From Acidimicrobiaceae bacterium (GTDB lineage Bacteria > Actinomycetota > Acidimicrobiia > Acidimicrobiales > RAAP-2), in contig PMON01000063.1 in NCBI GenBank assembly GCA_003162395.1, positions 541-58,833 of the forward strand: a stretch of 58,293 nt of DNA, given 5' to 3'. This document shows positions 1-9,100 of this stretch, in pieces. The number at the start of each line of letters is the position of its first letter. Positions within the stretch are counted from its first letter, which is position 1. Made by a program: the position numbers and the translations under genes. Below the pieces are notes generated by a model. It did no database searches. It was not told the origin of the DNA and saw nothing but the letters and a program-made list of their open reading frames with translations.

Positions 1-177
1 CTCGACCTGACGCCCAAGCGCTCGAAGGACTACGAGCAGATCATCCGCTCCTACGGCCAGGAGCGCTTTGACCGGGTGTGGTGGTACGTGCCAACAGGCT
101 CGGTCGACAGGCTGAGGCGGCTCGTCGAGGACGGCCGAGCCGACGACTTCGTCGACGTCCGACCTTGGGTTGGCTGA
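1..177 (+). CDS. C-terminal end of a replication-relaxation-like protein (partial)
   Basis: The window opens inside this gene. Frame 1 is open from base 1 to a TGA at 175-177, giving 58 residues that end FVDVRPWVG. The pattern, with a tryptophan pair, a short aromatic strand and then an RLRRLVEDG helix, resembles the end of replication-relaxation family proteins of actinobacterial plasmids and integrative elements, which belong to element replication or DNA processing. The family call rests on this tail and on the transfer ATPase next door, so it is tentative. The start and catalytic part lie outside the window. Confidence 0.4.
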   Translation, partial: LDLTPKRSKDYEQIIRSYGQERFDRVWWYVPTGSVDRLRRLVEDGRADDFVDVRPWVG

Positions 178-347
178 GCGGCGGATCGCAGCAGACCGTT
201 GGGGGCCATGAACCGAGACCGGCGGATCGGACGCCGGCGACCAGGACAGAGTCGCCAACATGGCGGCTCCTGTCGACCGGTTGCCTGGGTGGCGGCGCTT
301 CTCCTGTCGATCAGGTTGGTCCTCGGGAGCCATTCGCCGCGAAGCCG

Positions 348-1622
348 ATGAGGAGGCGCAAGGCGCTCGAGCTCGGCTGGAGTGACACGCGGAACCTGCC
401 TGTCGATGCGGTTGCGAGGGCTGGCTCCATCGAGCTTGGTCTCGTCGACGGCCGACCCTTCGCGCTCGACCTTGGCGAGCTGCGTCAGCACGTCTTCATT
501 CCGGGTGCCTCCGGTTCCGGCAAGACGACGACCGTTGCATGCATCGTGGATGGACATCTCTCGAATTCTTGCGGCGCAGTCATTGTCGACTGCAAGGGCA
601 CCGGCCTGGACGAGACTGCTCGGCAGCTCTCGATCCGGCACGACGTGCCGCTGCACATCGTCGACCCGCGTGATCCCGACACCCTCGGCTATGACCCCTG
701 CCAAGGGGATGCGGCAGCGATCGCCAACAAGCTGATCGGCGCCTTCACCTTCTCCGCCGAGGCTGAGGTCTACAAGCAGATCGCAATGGAAGTGGTACCG
801 GTCATTTGCCGCGCGCTGCAGCGCGCCGGTGGCCGTGTGACCCTTGCAGAACTCCAGCAGTCCCTCGGGAAGGGAGCCATGACACGTCTGGGGCGTCGAA
901 GCGGCATCGACCCGGAGCTGAGGGCCAGGCTCGAGGACCTCGACGACGCTGGCCGGGTGAGCGCCTCTGGGTACCAGGGTCTCCAGCATCGCCTCGGTGC
1001 GCTCCTCGAAGGGGTCTACGGGGCGATCTTCGCGCTCGAGCCAGCACTCATCTGGAGCGCCGTGACGAAGGGCCCCCAAGTCACCTACCTGTCACTGAGC
1101 GCGACGGCGGCGGGGGAGGACGTCGAGCTGTTCGCCCGCGTGATCGCCCAGGACCTCAAACAGCTGTGCGACGAGCGCATGCGTGCGATCAGTCGAGGCG
1201 ACTCAGTTGAGCAGCTGCTCGTCATCTTCGACGAGTTCGCCGCCCTTCGAGAGGCACCCCAGGTTGTGGACCTCCTCCTGCAGGCGAGGCAGGCGCGGGT
1301 CTCGGTGCTCATCGCGACGCAGTTCCTGCCGGAGGCGTCAGCGATCCGCAAGCCCGCGCTGTCGTCAGGCGTCCTCATCGCACATCGGCTCGACGCTGAC
1401 GACGCAGAGACGCTCGCGGCACAGTTCGGCACGCACTCGGTGCCCGTTCTGACCGCCCAAGTCGACTACGAGACGGGCGAGAGCCGGGTTGGCTCGCTGC
1501 GGATGGCCGAGGTGTTCGACGTCCATCCGAACGTCATCAAAGCGCTTCCGGCGGGGCGAGCTGCGGTCATCTCCCGGATTTCTGGCCGCAAGGGCGTCGT
1601 TGACATCCATCGAGTCACCTGA
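348..1622 (+). CDS. TraD/VirD4/FtsK-like DNA-transfer ATPase
   Basis: A 424-residue P-loop ATPase expected to pump or couple DNA during conjugative transfer of the element. The Walker A motif GASGSGKT is at about residues 53-60. A Walker B strand (LLVIFDEFAAL) lies about 230 residues later, followed by the QARQARVSVLIATQ segment that is typical of VirD4/TraD coupling proteins. The frame stays open back to 78, but that would overlap the preceding gene by 100 bases; 348 is the first ATG in frame after its stop. No membrane segment is visible, so it may act as a cytosolic motor or use a separate anchor. The M48 gene follows after 11 bases, suggesting one operon. A decayed copy of the P-loop region lies at 22228-22362. 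Confidence 0.75.
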   Translation: MRRRKALELGWSDTRNLPVDAVARAGSIELGLVDGRPFALDLGELRQHVFIPGASGSGKTTTVACIVDGHLSNSCGAVIVDCKGTGLDETARQLSIRHDVPLHIVDPRDPDTLGYDPCQGDAAAIANKLIGAFTFSAEAEVYKQIAMEVVPVICRALQRAGGRVTLAELQQSLGKGAMTRLGRRSGIDPELRARLEDLDDAGRVSASGYQGLQHRLGALLEGVYGAIFALEPALIWSAVTKGPQVTYLSLSATAAGEDVELFARVIAQDLKQLCDERMRAISRGDSVEQLLVIFDEFAALREAPQVVDLLLQARQARVSVLIATQFLPEASAIRKPALSSGVLIAHRLDADDAETLAAQFGTHSVPVLTAQVDYETGESRVGSLRMAEVFDVHPNVIKALPAGRAAVISRISGRKGVVDIHRVT

Positions 1623-1633
1623 GGAGGTCGGTC

Positions 1634-2869
1634 ATGACCGAGCCGTGGAACGGCAAGCACACCGAGCGCAGCGTCCGGGAGTGGGCCGAGGTGTGGAACG
1701 ACCAGCAGGGGAGATCCGCCTCGAGCAGGCCCACAACCGTCAGCGACCTCTACGACGAGGGCGGGTCCTGGTTGCGTCACGGGTTGCGGCGGCAGCGATC
1801 CGCGGTCGTGACCGCGCTCCTGGTGTCCTGGACCGGTGTCTGGCTCGTTCCGTGGGGGGCCGTTCTTGGCGGCCTTGTGGGGATGTTCGCTGCCGGAGGA
1901 TTCGCAACGGGTTGGGCGGTGGAGCATCACCTCTACGAGGTGGGTGCAGGACAGGCCGTCTCAATTGTGAGCCTCTCTCTTGGACTGGTCATCGGTGCCT
2001 TTGCTGGCGGGGTCCTCGCAGTGCTGGCTAGCGCCACCAATCCGATGGTCGGTGCCGTTTCGGTGTTGCTCGGAGGCCTGCTGACGCTCCTTGTTGTCGT
2101 GTTTGTGGCCACGTTCGAGCGCCCGATGCTGCGACTGAGGGGCTACCGCCGGCTCAGCCGGGACGAGGCGAGGCGGGTCGCGCCGTTAGTGCAGCAGGTG
2201 GCGCATGCCATGGCGCTCGACGGGCTGCCCCGTTTCGCAATGTCCGACACCCTCCTCCCGAACGCCTGGACCCACATGCGGACGATCGTCATCACCGCGG
2301 GTCTCCTCCAGATGCTCGAGGACCGGGAGCTTGCAGCGGTGCTGGCGCACGAGTTGCATCACTGGCGACAGGGCGACGCGGTCGGGCTCCGAGTGCTCTG
2401 GGCCGCAGCGCTACCGACAGCCTTGATCCTGAACTTCGGCACCTGGATCGCGGGGAGCGGAGCCACACAGCGATCGACGTCGGCCGATGGCGCCGAGGTG
2501 GCCCGGCGTTCTGCACGTGGCGTGTTCGGTCTAATTGGCTGGGCAATTGCGTGGGCGCCATGGGTAATCACTAAATTCGTCCTCGCACCGATGGCGGCAG
2601 CAACACAGCGCCGGTACGAGTACGAGGCCGATGCTGGTGCTGCGTCGATCGGTTGCTCAAGCGCACTTTCCTCGGCACTGTCGAAGATTGGGGCCTTCGA
2701 ATCCGGAAGGACCGGCTGGGAACGTGCCATCGTCGCCACGCATCCGCCCATCGCGCTGCGGATCGAGGCGCTCCAAGAGGCACGTGAGGACGACGCCACG
2801 TTTCAAGAGGCTGGCCTTGGCCGAACCTCGTTCGCCGATCTCATGAGGGTTGTTCGCTCGGCGCTGTGA
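1634..2869 (+). CDS. M48 family membrane zinc metalloprotease (HtpX/Ste24-like)
   Basis: A 411-residue integral membrane peptidase. Hydrophobic segments cover about residues 57-75, 76-95, 108-133 and 138-160, with another near 295-315. The zinc site HELHH is at 239-243, and the EYEADAGA stretch around residue 331 supplies the third ligand expected for M48. A strong Shine-Dalgarno (GAGGAGG) sits just before the ATG. M48 enzymes degrade membrane proteins or process peptides at the membrane. Its position 11 bases after the transfer ATPase suggests it travels with the element, perhaps in envelope remodelling during transfer; that role is inference. Confidence 0.8.
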   Translation: MTEPWNGKHTERSVREWAEVWNDQQGRSASSRPTTVSDLYDEGGSWLRHGLRRQRSAVVTALLVSWTGVWLVPWGAVLGGLVGMFAAGGFATGWAVEHHLYEVGAGQAVSIVSLSLGLVIGAFAGGVLAVLASATNPMVGAVSVLLGGLLTLLVVVFVATFERPMLRLRGYRRLSRDEARRVAPLVQQVAHAMALDGLPRFAMSDTLLPNAWTHMRTIVITAGLLQMLEDRELAAVLAHELHHWRQGDAVGLRVLWAAALPTALILNFGTWIAGSGATQRSTSADGAEVARRSARGVFGLIGWAIAWAPWVITKFVLAPMAAATQRRYEYEADAGAASIGCSSALSSALSKIGAFESGRTGWERAIVATHPPIALRIEALQEAREDDATFQEAGLGRTSFADLMRVVRSAL

Positions 2870-2895
2870 GTTCGTGGCGCTTGAAGAGCTGCTTC

Positions 2896-3342
2896 CTACC
2901 TTCCGCACGCCATCGGGTCTCCGAAACGCTGGACGTCGCGAGGTTGCAGCAGTCGTCGCCACCAAGGAGCACGTCCGGTCGGCACGGTGGCCTCTCCCTT
3001 GCCTACCGGCGCGCGCTCGTTGAATTCGCCGGCCCGCTCCTTCACGCTCTTTGTGGCGGACCACCTTCCCACCCAAAGCACGCGGTTGTTGCGGATCCAG
3101 TAGTGCGACTGGCACTTGAAGTTGAAGTTGCCAATCGAAGGGTACAGCGAGACCGACTCACCGTCGAAGATCAGTTTCCAATCGGATGGGCTCAACGGAG
3201 TGACCACCTCTGTACCGCAACCGCAGCAACAGAGATGCATCGCCACCGCATGGTCAGTCGAGATGTAGATCGTGTTGGCCCTGAGTTCATCTGGAGCGGT
3301 CCGAAGGAATGCGAAAAGCATCGTCTGCGAGCGCCTCCTCAT
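2896..3342 (-). CDS. DUF6527 family protein of a ubiquitin-like operon
   Basis: A 148-residue protein, third gene of the minus-strand Ubl operon. Its ATG overlaps the TGA of the E1-like gene (ATGA), so translation is probably coupled. Residues 36-90 carry the DUF6527 hallmarks: a cysteine cluster (Cys38-40 and Cys42), a VTPLSP...W strand, then SLYPSIGN, Cys77, His80 and Trp82. The Cys/His pattern suggests a bound metal. DUF6527 proteins regularly neighbour multiubiquitin and ThiF genes, where they have been considered processing or accessory factors; their exact chemistry cannot be read here. The last 45 residues are low-complexity and Arg/Pro-rich and do not look like the family. Confidence 0.7.
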   Translation of the reverse strand: MRRRSQTMLFAFLRTAPDELRANTIYISTDHAVAMHLCCCGCGTEVVTPLSPSDWKLIFDGESVSLYPSIGNFNFKCQSHYWIRNNRVLWVGRWSATKSVKERAGEFNERAPVGKGEATVPTGRAPWWRRLLQPRDVQRFGDPMACGR

Positions 3343-4511
3343 GTGCGCCGTTCGTTCACGAGAACATTGACATCAAGGTGGTAGAAGCTCACGTTCTCGT
3401 GTGATTTGTCAACGTAGAAGCCGCGCAGCTTCTTCCACTTGATTACTGCTAGTGCTGCGTTGAGCGCGTTGAGCTCGCCCATCTGGATGTTCTGGTCGTA
3501 GACGTCTTTGTCCCCACCGTCAGCGGTCGAGATGGTCACTTGCGCGCCCGTCTCGCCTGGCAGCGCCGTTGACACGCGAAGCTGACCCCACAGCGGCCCA
3601 TCGGCCACTGTCTCGTAGATGCCCATGCCGACGTCGACGAATGGCACACTTGCCTCGAGCAGGGCGCTCATGGCCAGTTGCTTGGCCCGGCCCTTGTCGA
3701 CAGCGACGAAGACGAAGCTCATCGTCCTGAGTTCGTCGACGTTTGATTCGTCCAAATACCCATGTGCGACAACGCCGCGTCGCATCTTCGAGTACACCAG
3801 CTCGAAGTGTTCAGCCTTGCCCAAGCGCATGTTCAGTTCGTCCATCGACGCCGCGCCGGGAGCCCGGAACGCGTTGTGCGTCGCGAAGAGGTCATCGTCG
3901 TAGAGGTGGATCTCGCGGACGTGTGTCTTCGCGACGAAGTCCAAGATATAAGAACCAGTTCCACCGAGGCCGATGATCGCAATTCGGTCCTGGGCCAGAA
4001 GACTGCTTTGCTCAGTGATTTGAGCCCGCGCGCTTGCGGTGTCCGCGTACAAGAACACGGACTCCTCTTCCCTCATCTCAAGGACCCGGTGCGTCAGCGG
4101 CGTGAGCAAGGGATCGACCTCCTCGGCTGGACCGCTGATGATCGCCACGTATGCGGTCACCTGGTCATAGAAGTTCGCGAAGTTCCCGCCCAGCGGGGCC
4201 CGTGAGAACCGGAAGTTGACTCGGACACCGGCCATCGTCCGCACCGTGTCGTCGATGGAGAGGTCGATTGCTGTGCAGTCTCGGCGATGCGGTTGCGTGC
4301 CCGCGAACCACACGGTGTGGTCATTTGGCGCGATCGTCTGGTCGCCGGACAGATTCAGTGGGCACACGATTGTGCCGATCTGCGGATGCGCACTGGAGTC
4401 GAGATGCGGTACGTGGCCGACGACGAGAATTCCCTCTCGAACGTCGACCTCGTACCCCTCGTCCAGCAGCTTCCGAAGGTCGTCGTTACGCCTTATTAGT
4501 TGCCGTGACAA
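3339..4511 (-). CDS. E1-like Ubl-activating enzyme (DUF6791-ThiF fusion)
   Basis: A 390-residue two-domain protein. Residues about 28-145 match what I recall of DUF6791 (pattern HVPxL...P..HTVWFAG..P...DCTAID, then FYDQVTAYV). Residues about 172-370 are a ThiF/E1 adenylation fold with GLGGTGS at 181-187, an acidic YDDD at 204-207 and the HNAFR segment at 212-216. The only cysteines are Cys50 and Cys79, both in the N-terminal domain, so the adenylation domain has no thioester cysteine of its own. The start is a TTG overlapping the Ubl gene by 26 bases. It should adenylate the C-terminus of the Ubl encoded just upstream. Confidence 0.78.
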   Translation of the reverse strand: MSRQLIRRNDDLRKLLDEGYEVDVREGILVVGHVPHLDSSAHPQIGTIVCPLNLSGDQTIAPNDHTVWFAGTQPHRRDCTAIDLSIDDTVRTMAGVRVNFRFSRAPLGGNFANFYDQVTAYVAIISGPAEEVDPLLTPLTHRVLEMREEESVFLYADTASARAQITEQSSLLAQDRIAIIGLGGTGSYILDFVAKTHVREIHLYDDDLFATHNAFRAPGAASMDELNMRLGKAEHFELVYSKMRRGVVAHGYLDESNVDELRTMSFVFVAVDKGRAKQLAMSALLEASVPFVDVGMGIYETVADGPLWGQLRVSTALPGETGAQVTISTADGGDKDVYDQNIQMGELNALNAALAVIKWKKLRGFYVDKSHENVSFYHLDVNVLVNERRT

Positions 4512-4755
4512 TGAACGACGTCCCCTGGTGCTCGATCTTCACCGACTCGCCCGGCTGGAGCGACCCCTGCTTTGGATGCACGGCGTCGCGGAACGACACT
4601 GTGATGTCCTTGTCTGTCGGCACAGGATCGAACGCCAACAGAACCACCTCGTCGTACGTCAAGATGTCGGATATGACGACCCTCTCACGGGTGTTCACGA
4701 TCACCTTGAACGTCTTCTCGTGTCCCCCACCTTCGGGGGCTACCTGGTCGGCCAT
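4486..4755 (-). CDS. Multiubiquitin-type ubiquitin-like protein (single Ubl domain)
   Basis: An 89-residue protein and first gene of the minus-strand operon. After a short leader (MADQVAPEGGG), residues about 13-86 form one beta-grasp Ubl of the multiubiquitin type: FKVIVNTRER, an ISDILTYDEVVLLAF strand-helix, then the terminal strands around [12 protein letters not shown]. The C-terminus is TNKA, not Gly-Gly, as can occur in this group. The ATG at 4755 is chosen because AGGAGGG sits a few bases upstream; a longer frame to 4830 has no such site. It should be the protein modifier activated by the adjacent E1-like enzyme. Confidence 0.75.
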   Translation of the reverse strand: MADQVAPEGGGHEKTFKVIVNTRERVVISDILTYDEVVLLAFDPVPTDKDITVSFRDAVHPKQGSLQPGESVKIEHQGTSFIVTATNKA

Positions 4756-4882
4756 GAGGCCCTCCTCTAGGTCACCTTCCGGTAACCTGTCGCTGTACAG
4801 ATGGAATCCTACGTCCCATCTATGAGACATACTACCAGAGTGAGGCGCATATCACCTAGCGTCCCATTACTGAGAACCCCTC
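4756..4882. promoter_or_regulatory. Divergent control region of the Ubl operon and XRE/ImmA pair
   Basis: These 127 bases separate two divergent gene sets. They hold an inverted repeat with arms AGATGG (4799-4804) and CCATCT (4816-4821) around an 11-base spacer, in a locally AT-richer stretch. The XRE protein encoded immediately to the right is the obvious candidate to bind here, with ImmA/IrrE cleaving it to release both operons. The repeat is visible; its use as an operator is inference. Confidence 0.4.
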
Positions 4883-5341
4883 ATGCCTGACCCCCTCGAA
4901 GATCTCGGCCCGCTCTTGGCTCAGCGCCGAGCAGAGCAGAATCTCAGCCTTCGCGAGGTCAGCCAGCTCGCGAAGATCCCGACGGCCACTCTCTCGCGGA
5001 TCGAGCGAGGACGAACTCCGGACCTAGCCACGTTTCGGCGTTTGGTCGAGTGGCTGGGCGAGCCACCGGAGCGCTTCTTCAGTTCAACGGAGCGCTCAAT
5101 CAGCACCCCGGACGCGATCACCGGCTACCTGCGGCTCGACGCGGCCCTCGCGCCTGAAGACGCAGACAAGATTGCCGACCTAGTCAAGACGATGTACGAC
5201 ACCCTCCGTCGTCAGGACGGTCAGCTGGCAGTGCACCTGCGGGCGGCGAAGACCTTTACCCCACCAGCGATGCGACTCCTCGGCGCGCTCCTCGCGGACA
5301 TGCAATCGGCGTTGGAAGCTGCCGAAAACTCCGAGCGTTAG
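4883..5341 (+). CDS. XRE family helix-turn-helix repressor
   Basis: A 152-residue regulator. Residues about 12-65 form a Cro/C1-type HTH (LAQRRAEQNLSLREVSQLA, then a TLSRIERGRTPDLATF recognition region). The C-terminal half is acidic and helical and lacks a recognisable ligand-binding fold. It diverges from the Ubl operon and is followed two bases later by an ImmA/IrrE peptidase. This pairing is well known in mobile elements, where the peptidase cleaves the repressor after a stress cue. It is therefore the likely switch for the Ubl operon. Confidence 0.85.
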   Translation: MPDPLEDLGPLLAQRRAEQNLSLREVSQLAKIPTATLSRIERGRTPDLATFRRLVEWLGEPPERFFSSTERSISTPDAITGYLRLDAALAPEDADKIADLVKTMYDTLRRQDGQLAVHLRAAKTFTPPAMRLLGALLADMQSALEAAENSER

Positions 5342-5343
5342 CT

Positions 5344-5913
5344 GTGCGGCGTGGCTTCAAGAGTGAGGCCGAGCGCATCTCTGACCAGCTTCGCGAGCAG
5401 CTGGGATGCTCACCTGACGAGGCGGTTCCGCTCGATCGACTCGCAGATGTTCTCGGGGCGCGCCTGATGCCGGCCGATGACCTTGTACCGCGCGAGAGTC
5501 TCGAGGAGCTCCGCGAGCTCCAGAGCGATGCCTTCTCGGCTGCCACCTTCAAGCTCTCCCAAGGTCGGGTCGTCGTCTTCAACCCGCTCCACCCACTTGG
5601 GAGATCACGCAGCAACCAAGCGCACGAGCTCGCTCACATCGTCCTAGATCACACGCTGCGTACCTTAGAAAAGGTCGGATCCTCGTCCTTCGTCACCTGC
5701 GACGTCGAGCAAGAGGAGGAAGCCGACTGGCTCGGTGGCTGCCTCCTCTTGCCACGTGCCGTCCTCCTCTCGGCCGCTCGCAGCGGCAAATCTGCCGCTC
5801 AGCTCGCTGAGGAGTATGAGACGAGCGAGCAGATGGCCCGCTTTCGGCTGAACGCAAGTGGAGTGCTCGTTCAGGTCGGTCGAGAGCGGTCCCGCGGCCG
5901 GGCCGCGCCCTAA
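5344..5913 (+). CDS. ImmA/IrrE family zinc metallopeptidase
   Basis: A 189-residue peptidase with a GTG start two bases after the XRE stop. The zinc motif HELAH is at 94-98, followed by the downstream acidic EEEADWLGGCLLLP region of ImmA/IrrE enzymes. A short Arg-rich tail ends the protein. ImmA-type proteases cleave XRE-like repressors and so derepress mobile-element or stress genes. The adjacent XRE protein is the obvious substrate. The following 273 bases to the Res gene carry no convincing gene. Confidence 0.85.
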   Translation: MRRGFKSEAERISDQLREQLGCSPDEAVPLDRLADVLGARLMPADDLVPRESLEELRELQSDAFSAATFKLSQGRVVVFNPLHPLGRSRSNQAHELAHIVLDHTLRTLEKVGSSSFVTCDVEQEEEADWLGGCLLLPRAVLLSAARSGKSAAQLAEEYETSEQMARFRLNASGVLVQVGRERSRGRAAP

Positions 5914-6186
5914 CGAAGTCTCCTCAACTTTCTGGCAGCGGGACGTGGCGAAATCGGTCGACCATCGAGCCTGACGGGAACTCGCGCGATGCTGATGGGC
6001 TTCCAGTTCACACCTGCGCGGTCCCTCCGATGAGGTCGTACGGCGTGAGCTCCCCAACTCTCTTTGAGCTGGTGCTGCTCTCCGCCGTTCCAATCCGGGA
6101 AATTCGCCTATTTGCCAGTACTTGGCGGCAGTTGATTGTGTCGCCCTCCGCAGGCACATGCAGTCGGGTTTAGCCTTACGCCGATC

Positions 6187-9100
6187 ATGAGCGCGGTCGA
6201 CCTGTCTAACCCGATCATCAACTCTCCGTACAGCGCTCCCGAGCAGCACTTCGAGATTGGACCTTCGGGTCCCACAGGCACCCTTCTTCCTGGTCGACGC
6301 CCGAGCGAGTCGTTCGTACCGGTTCCTGTTTCCCGCAAGGTTCGATCTGAACAGCAGACCTTTGACTTCGACGCCACCGGAGAGCGTCGCGAAGAGAACA
6401 CGCTCATCAACGACATCCGTCGAGAGGTCGAGCGATGGAGGGCGAGCAACTGGAACGGAGTAACCCCGTACACGCGTAAGCTCCTCGCGTACTGGGCTGC
6501 CGTACCTCCCGCCCGCGACGATCCAGTTCTGTTCTGTCAGCGTGAAGCAGCCGAGACAGCGATCTTCCTCAGCGAGGTTGCTGGACGCCATGGATCTGCG
6601 GACTATCGCCGACGCCTGGATCCCGAAAACACACTTCACAACGACGGGCTGCCTCGCGTCGGGTTGAAGATGGCTACTGGTTCGGGAAAAACAGTCGTCA
6701 TGGCCATGCTCATTGCTTGGCAGACGATCAACAAGGTGATGACCCCCAACGACGCGCGGTTTGCAAAGCGCTTCCTTGTGGTGGCACCAGGTATCACGAT
6801 TCGGGACCGTCTCGGGGTCTTACATCCTGAACGAGATGACAGTTACTACCGCGAGCGAGATCTCATTCCGCCCGATCTCTGGGATGCGATCCTTCAGGCG
6901 CAGATCGAGATCGTCAACTATCACGTCTTTCTTCCGCGAGATGCCAAAGAGATGCTGGGAGTGGCATCAAACACGCGCAAACTCCTTCGCCCCGGAGACG
7001 TCGATGCGTTCAGAGAGTCTCCTGACATGGTCGCAGCACGGTTAATGCGCGCGTTTGGAAGCGGGCGCGGGGAACTTGTCGTCTTCAACGATGAAGCACA
7101 CCACTGCTACCAGGACAAGTTGCTGGACGAGTCGGATGTAGATAGCGAGGACATCGAACGAAACCGAGATGCTCGCGTTTGGTTCCGCGGTCTCCTCGAT
7201 CTTCGCCGGAGAGCAGGAATCAAGACCGTATATGACCTCTCCGCAACCCCGTACTACCTGAAGGGCACAGGTTACAACGAAGGTTTCATTTTCCCGTGGG
7301 TGGTCAGTGACTTTTCACTCATGGATGCGATCGAGTCCGGGATTGTCAAGATACCGAGAGTTCCCGTAGACGATGACGCTGCGGGAACGGAGTTGGTATA
7401 TCTCCAGCTATGGGATCGTATACAGCCACCGCTTCCTAAGCGGAGAGCAGTGCGACCTCGCGACGTCGATCTCGGACCACTTGGTTGGGTTATGCCAGAG
7501 GCGCTTGAAGGTGCACTTCGGAGTCTGTACCGCAGCTACGAGCGCAATTTCGAGATGTATGCGGAGACATTGGAAGCCGCGGGAGAACCTCCACCCGTAA
7601 TGATCATCGTCTGCCCGAATACCGTCGTGTCGAAGCTCGTGTTTGACTGGATCGCCGGACGAGAGGCCGAGTTGCCAGACGGGTCCGAACGGCTTGTACC
7701 TGGCAACCTCGCGCTCATGAGCAACGTCAGTGATGGCAACTGGACCGCCAGGCAGCGGACGATTCTCATTGACTCACAGCAACTGGAATCTGGCGAACCG
7801 TTGGGCGGCGAGTTCAAATGGGACGCAGCGCGTGAGATCGAGGCATTCAAGTTGGCAATGCGTTTGCGCAACCCCGGCATGGATATCGCTAAGTTGACAG
7901 ACGCCGATCTCTTGCGTGAGGCAATGAACACGATTGGCAAGAAGGGCAAGCTCGGAGAACACATTCGCTGCGTTGTGTCTGTCGCGATGCTCACCGAAGG
8001 TTGGGACGCCAATACCGTCACTCACATCCTGGGTATCCGTCCGTTTAGAAGTCAACTGCTTTGTGAGCAAGTGGTTGGACGCGGCCTCCGCAGACGGAGT
8101 TATGCAGTCAGCCCCGATACTGGACACTTCGAACCCGAGTACGCCGAGGTGTACGGCGTTCCATTTGCGTTCATACCAGGTGATCGCCACATACCGAAGC
8201 CCCGCGATCCGCGTCCTGCAGTCGAAGTTCGCGCGTTGCAGGAGAGGTGGAGGTTGGCAGTCCGGTTTCCAAAGCTTGACGGGTATCGTGTCGAACTTCC
8301 TGACGATTCTCTGTCAGCTTGCTTTACCGAGGAATCACGGTTGCTCGTCGACCAGTCCACTGTTGCCCTCTGGGTCAAGAATCAAGGTGTCGTTGGTGAG
8401 GCGTCGGAAGTGGATCTGTCCGACATTCGGAATGCGCGTGACCAGCGAATTGCTTTCGGTATTGCAAAGACACTTCTCCAGCGCGAAGAGTTCTTCGCTG
8501 CGCTGAGCGGCGTTGAACGTCCGTGGCTCTTTCCTCAGCTCGTGGAGATCTCTAGACGCTGGTTGGCGGAATGCGTCTCGACAGAGCCCGGAGTTACGAA
8601 AGGACACCTTCTCCTGACGCAGGCGAGTGCACGCGCCGCAGAGAAGGTGTTTGGCTCGATTGTTCGCAGTCCGCAGAGCCGAGCGGCGCTGCTGATGCCG
8701 ATTGTTCGCCGCTTTGACTCAATGGGCTCCACCAACGAAGTTCGCTTCGCAACGCGTAAGGTTGTTATGGATCCGCCACCGACCAAGTCCCACCTGAACC
8801 ACGTCGTGCTCGATGGGCTGCGCGGCAACTCATGGGAAGAAGGACTTGCCCGAATCCTCGAGGACGACAATCGCGTCCTGTCGTACGTCAAGAACGAGCG
8901 TCTTGGTTTCTTCATCCCATATGTGTTCGAAGGACAGACTCATGACTACGTACCGGACTTCCTCGTCCGTCTCGTCACCGATTCCAGCGACGTTGAGCGA
9001 ACCTTGATCGTTGAAGTCTCGGGCGGTCAGAAGTCACCCGGTCCGACTGCAGCCAAGGCGAACACGGCTAGGGACCAGTGGTGCCCCTCTGTCAACAACT

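Noticed and set aside
4486-4830. Longer Ubl with a 25-residue N-terminal extension
   Set aside because: The extension has no ribosome site and runs through the divergent control region; AGGAGGG precedes the ATG at 4755.
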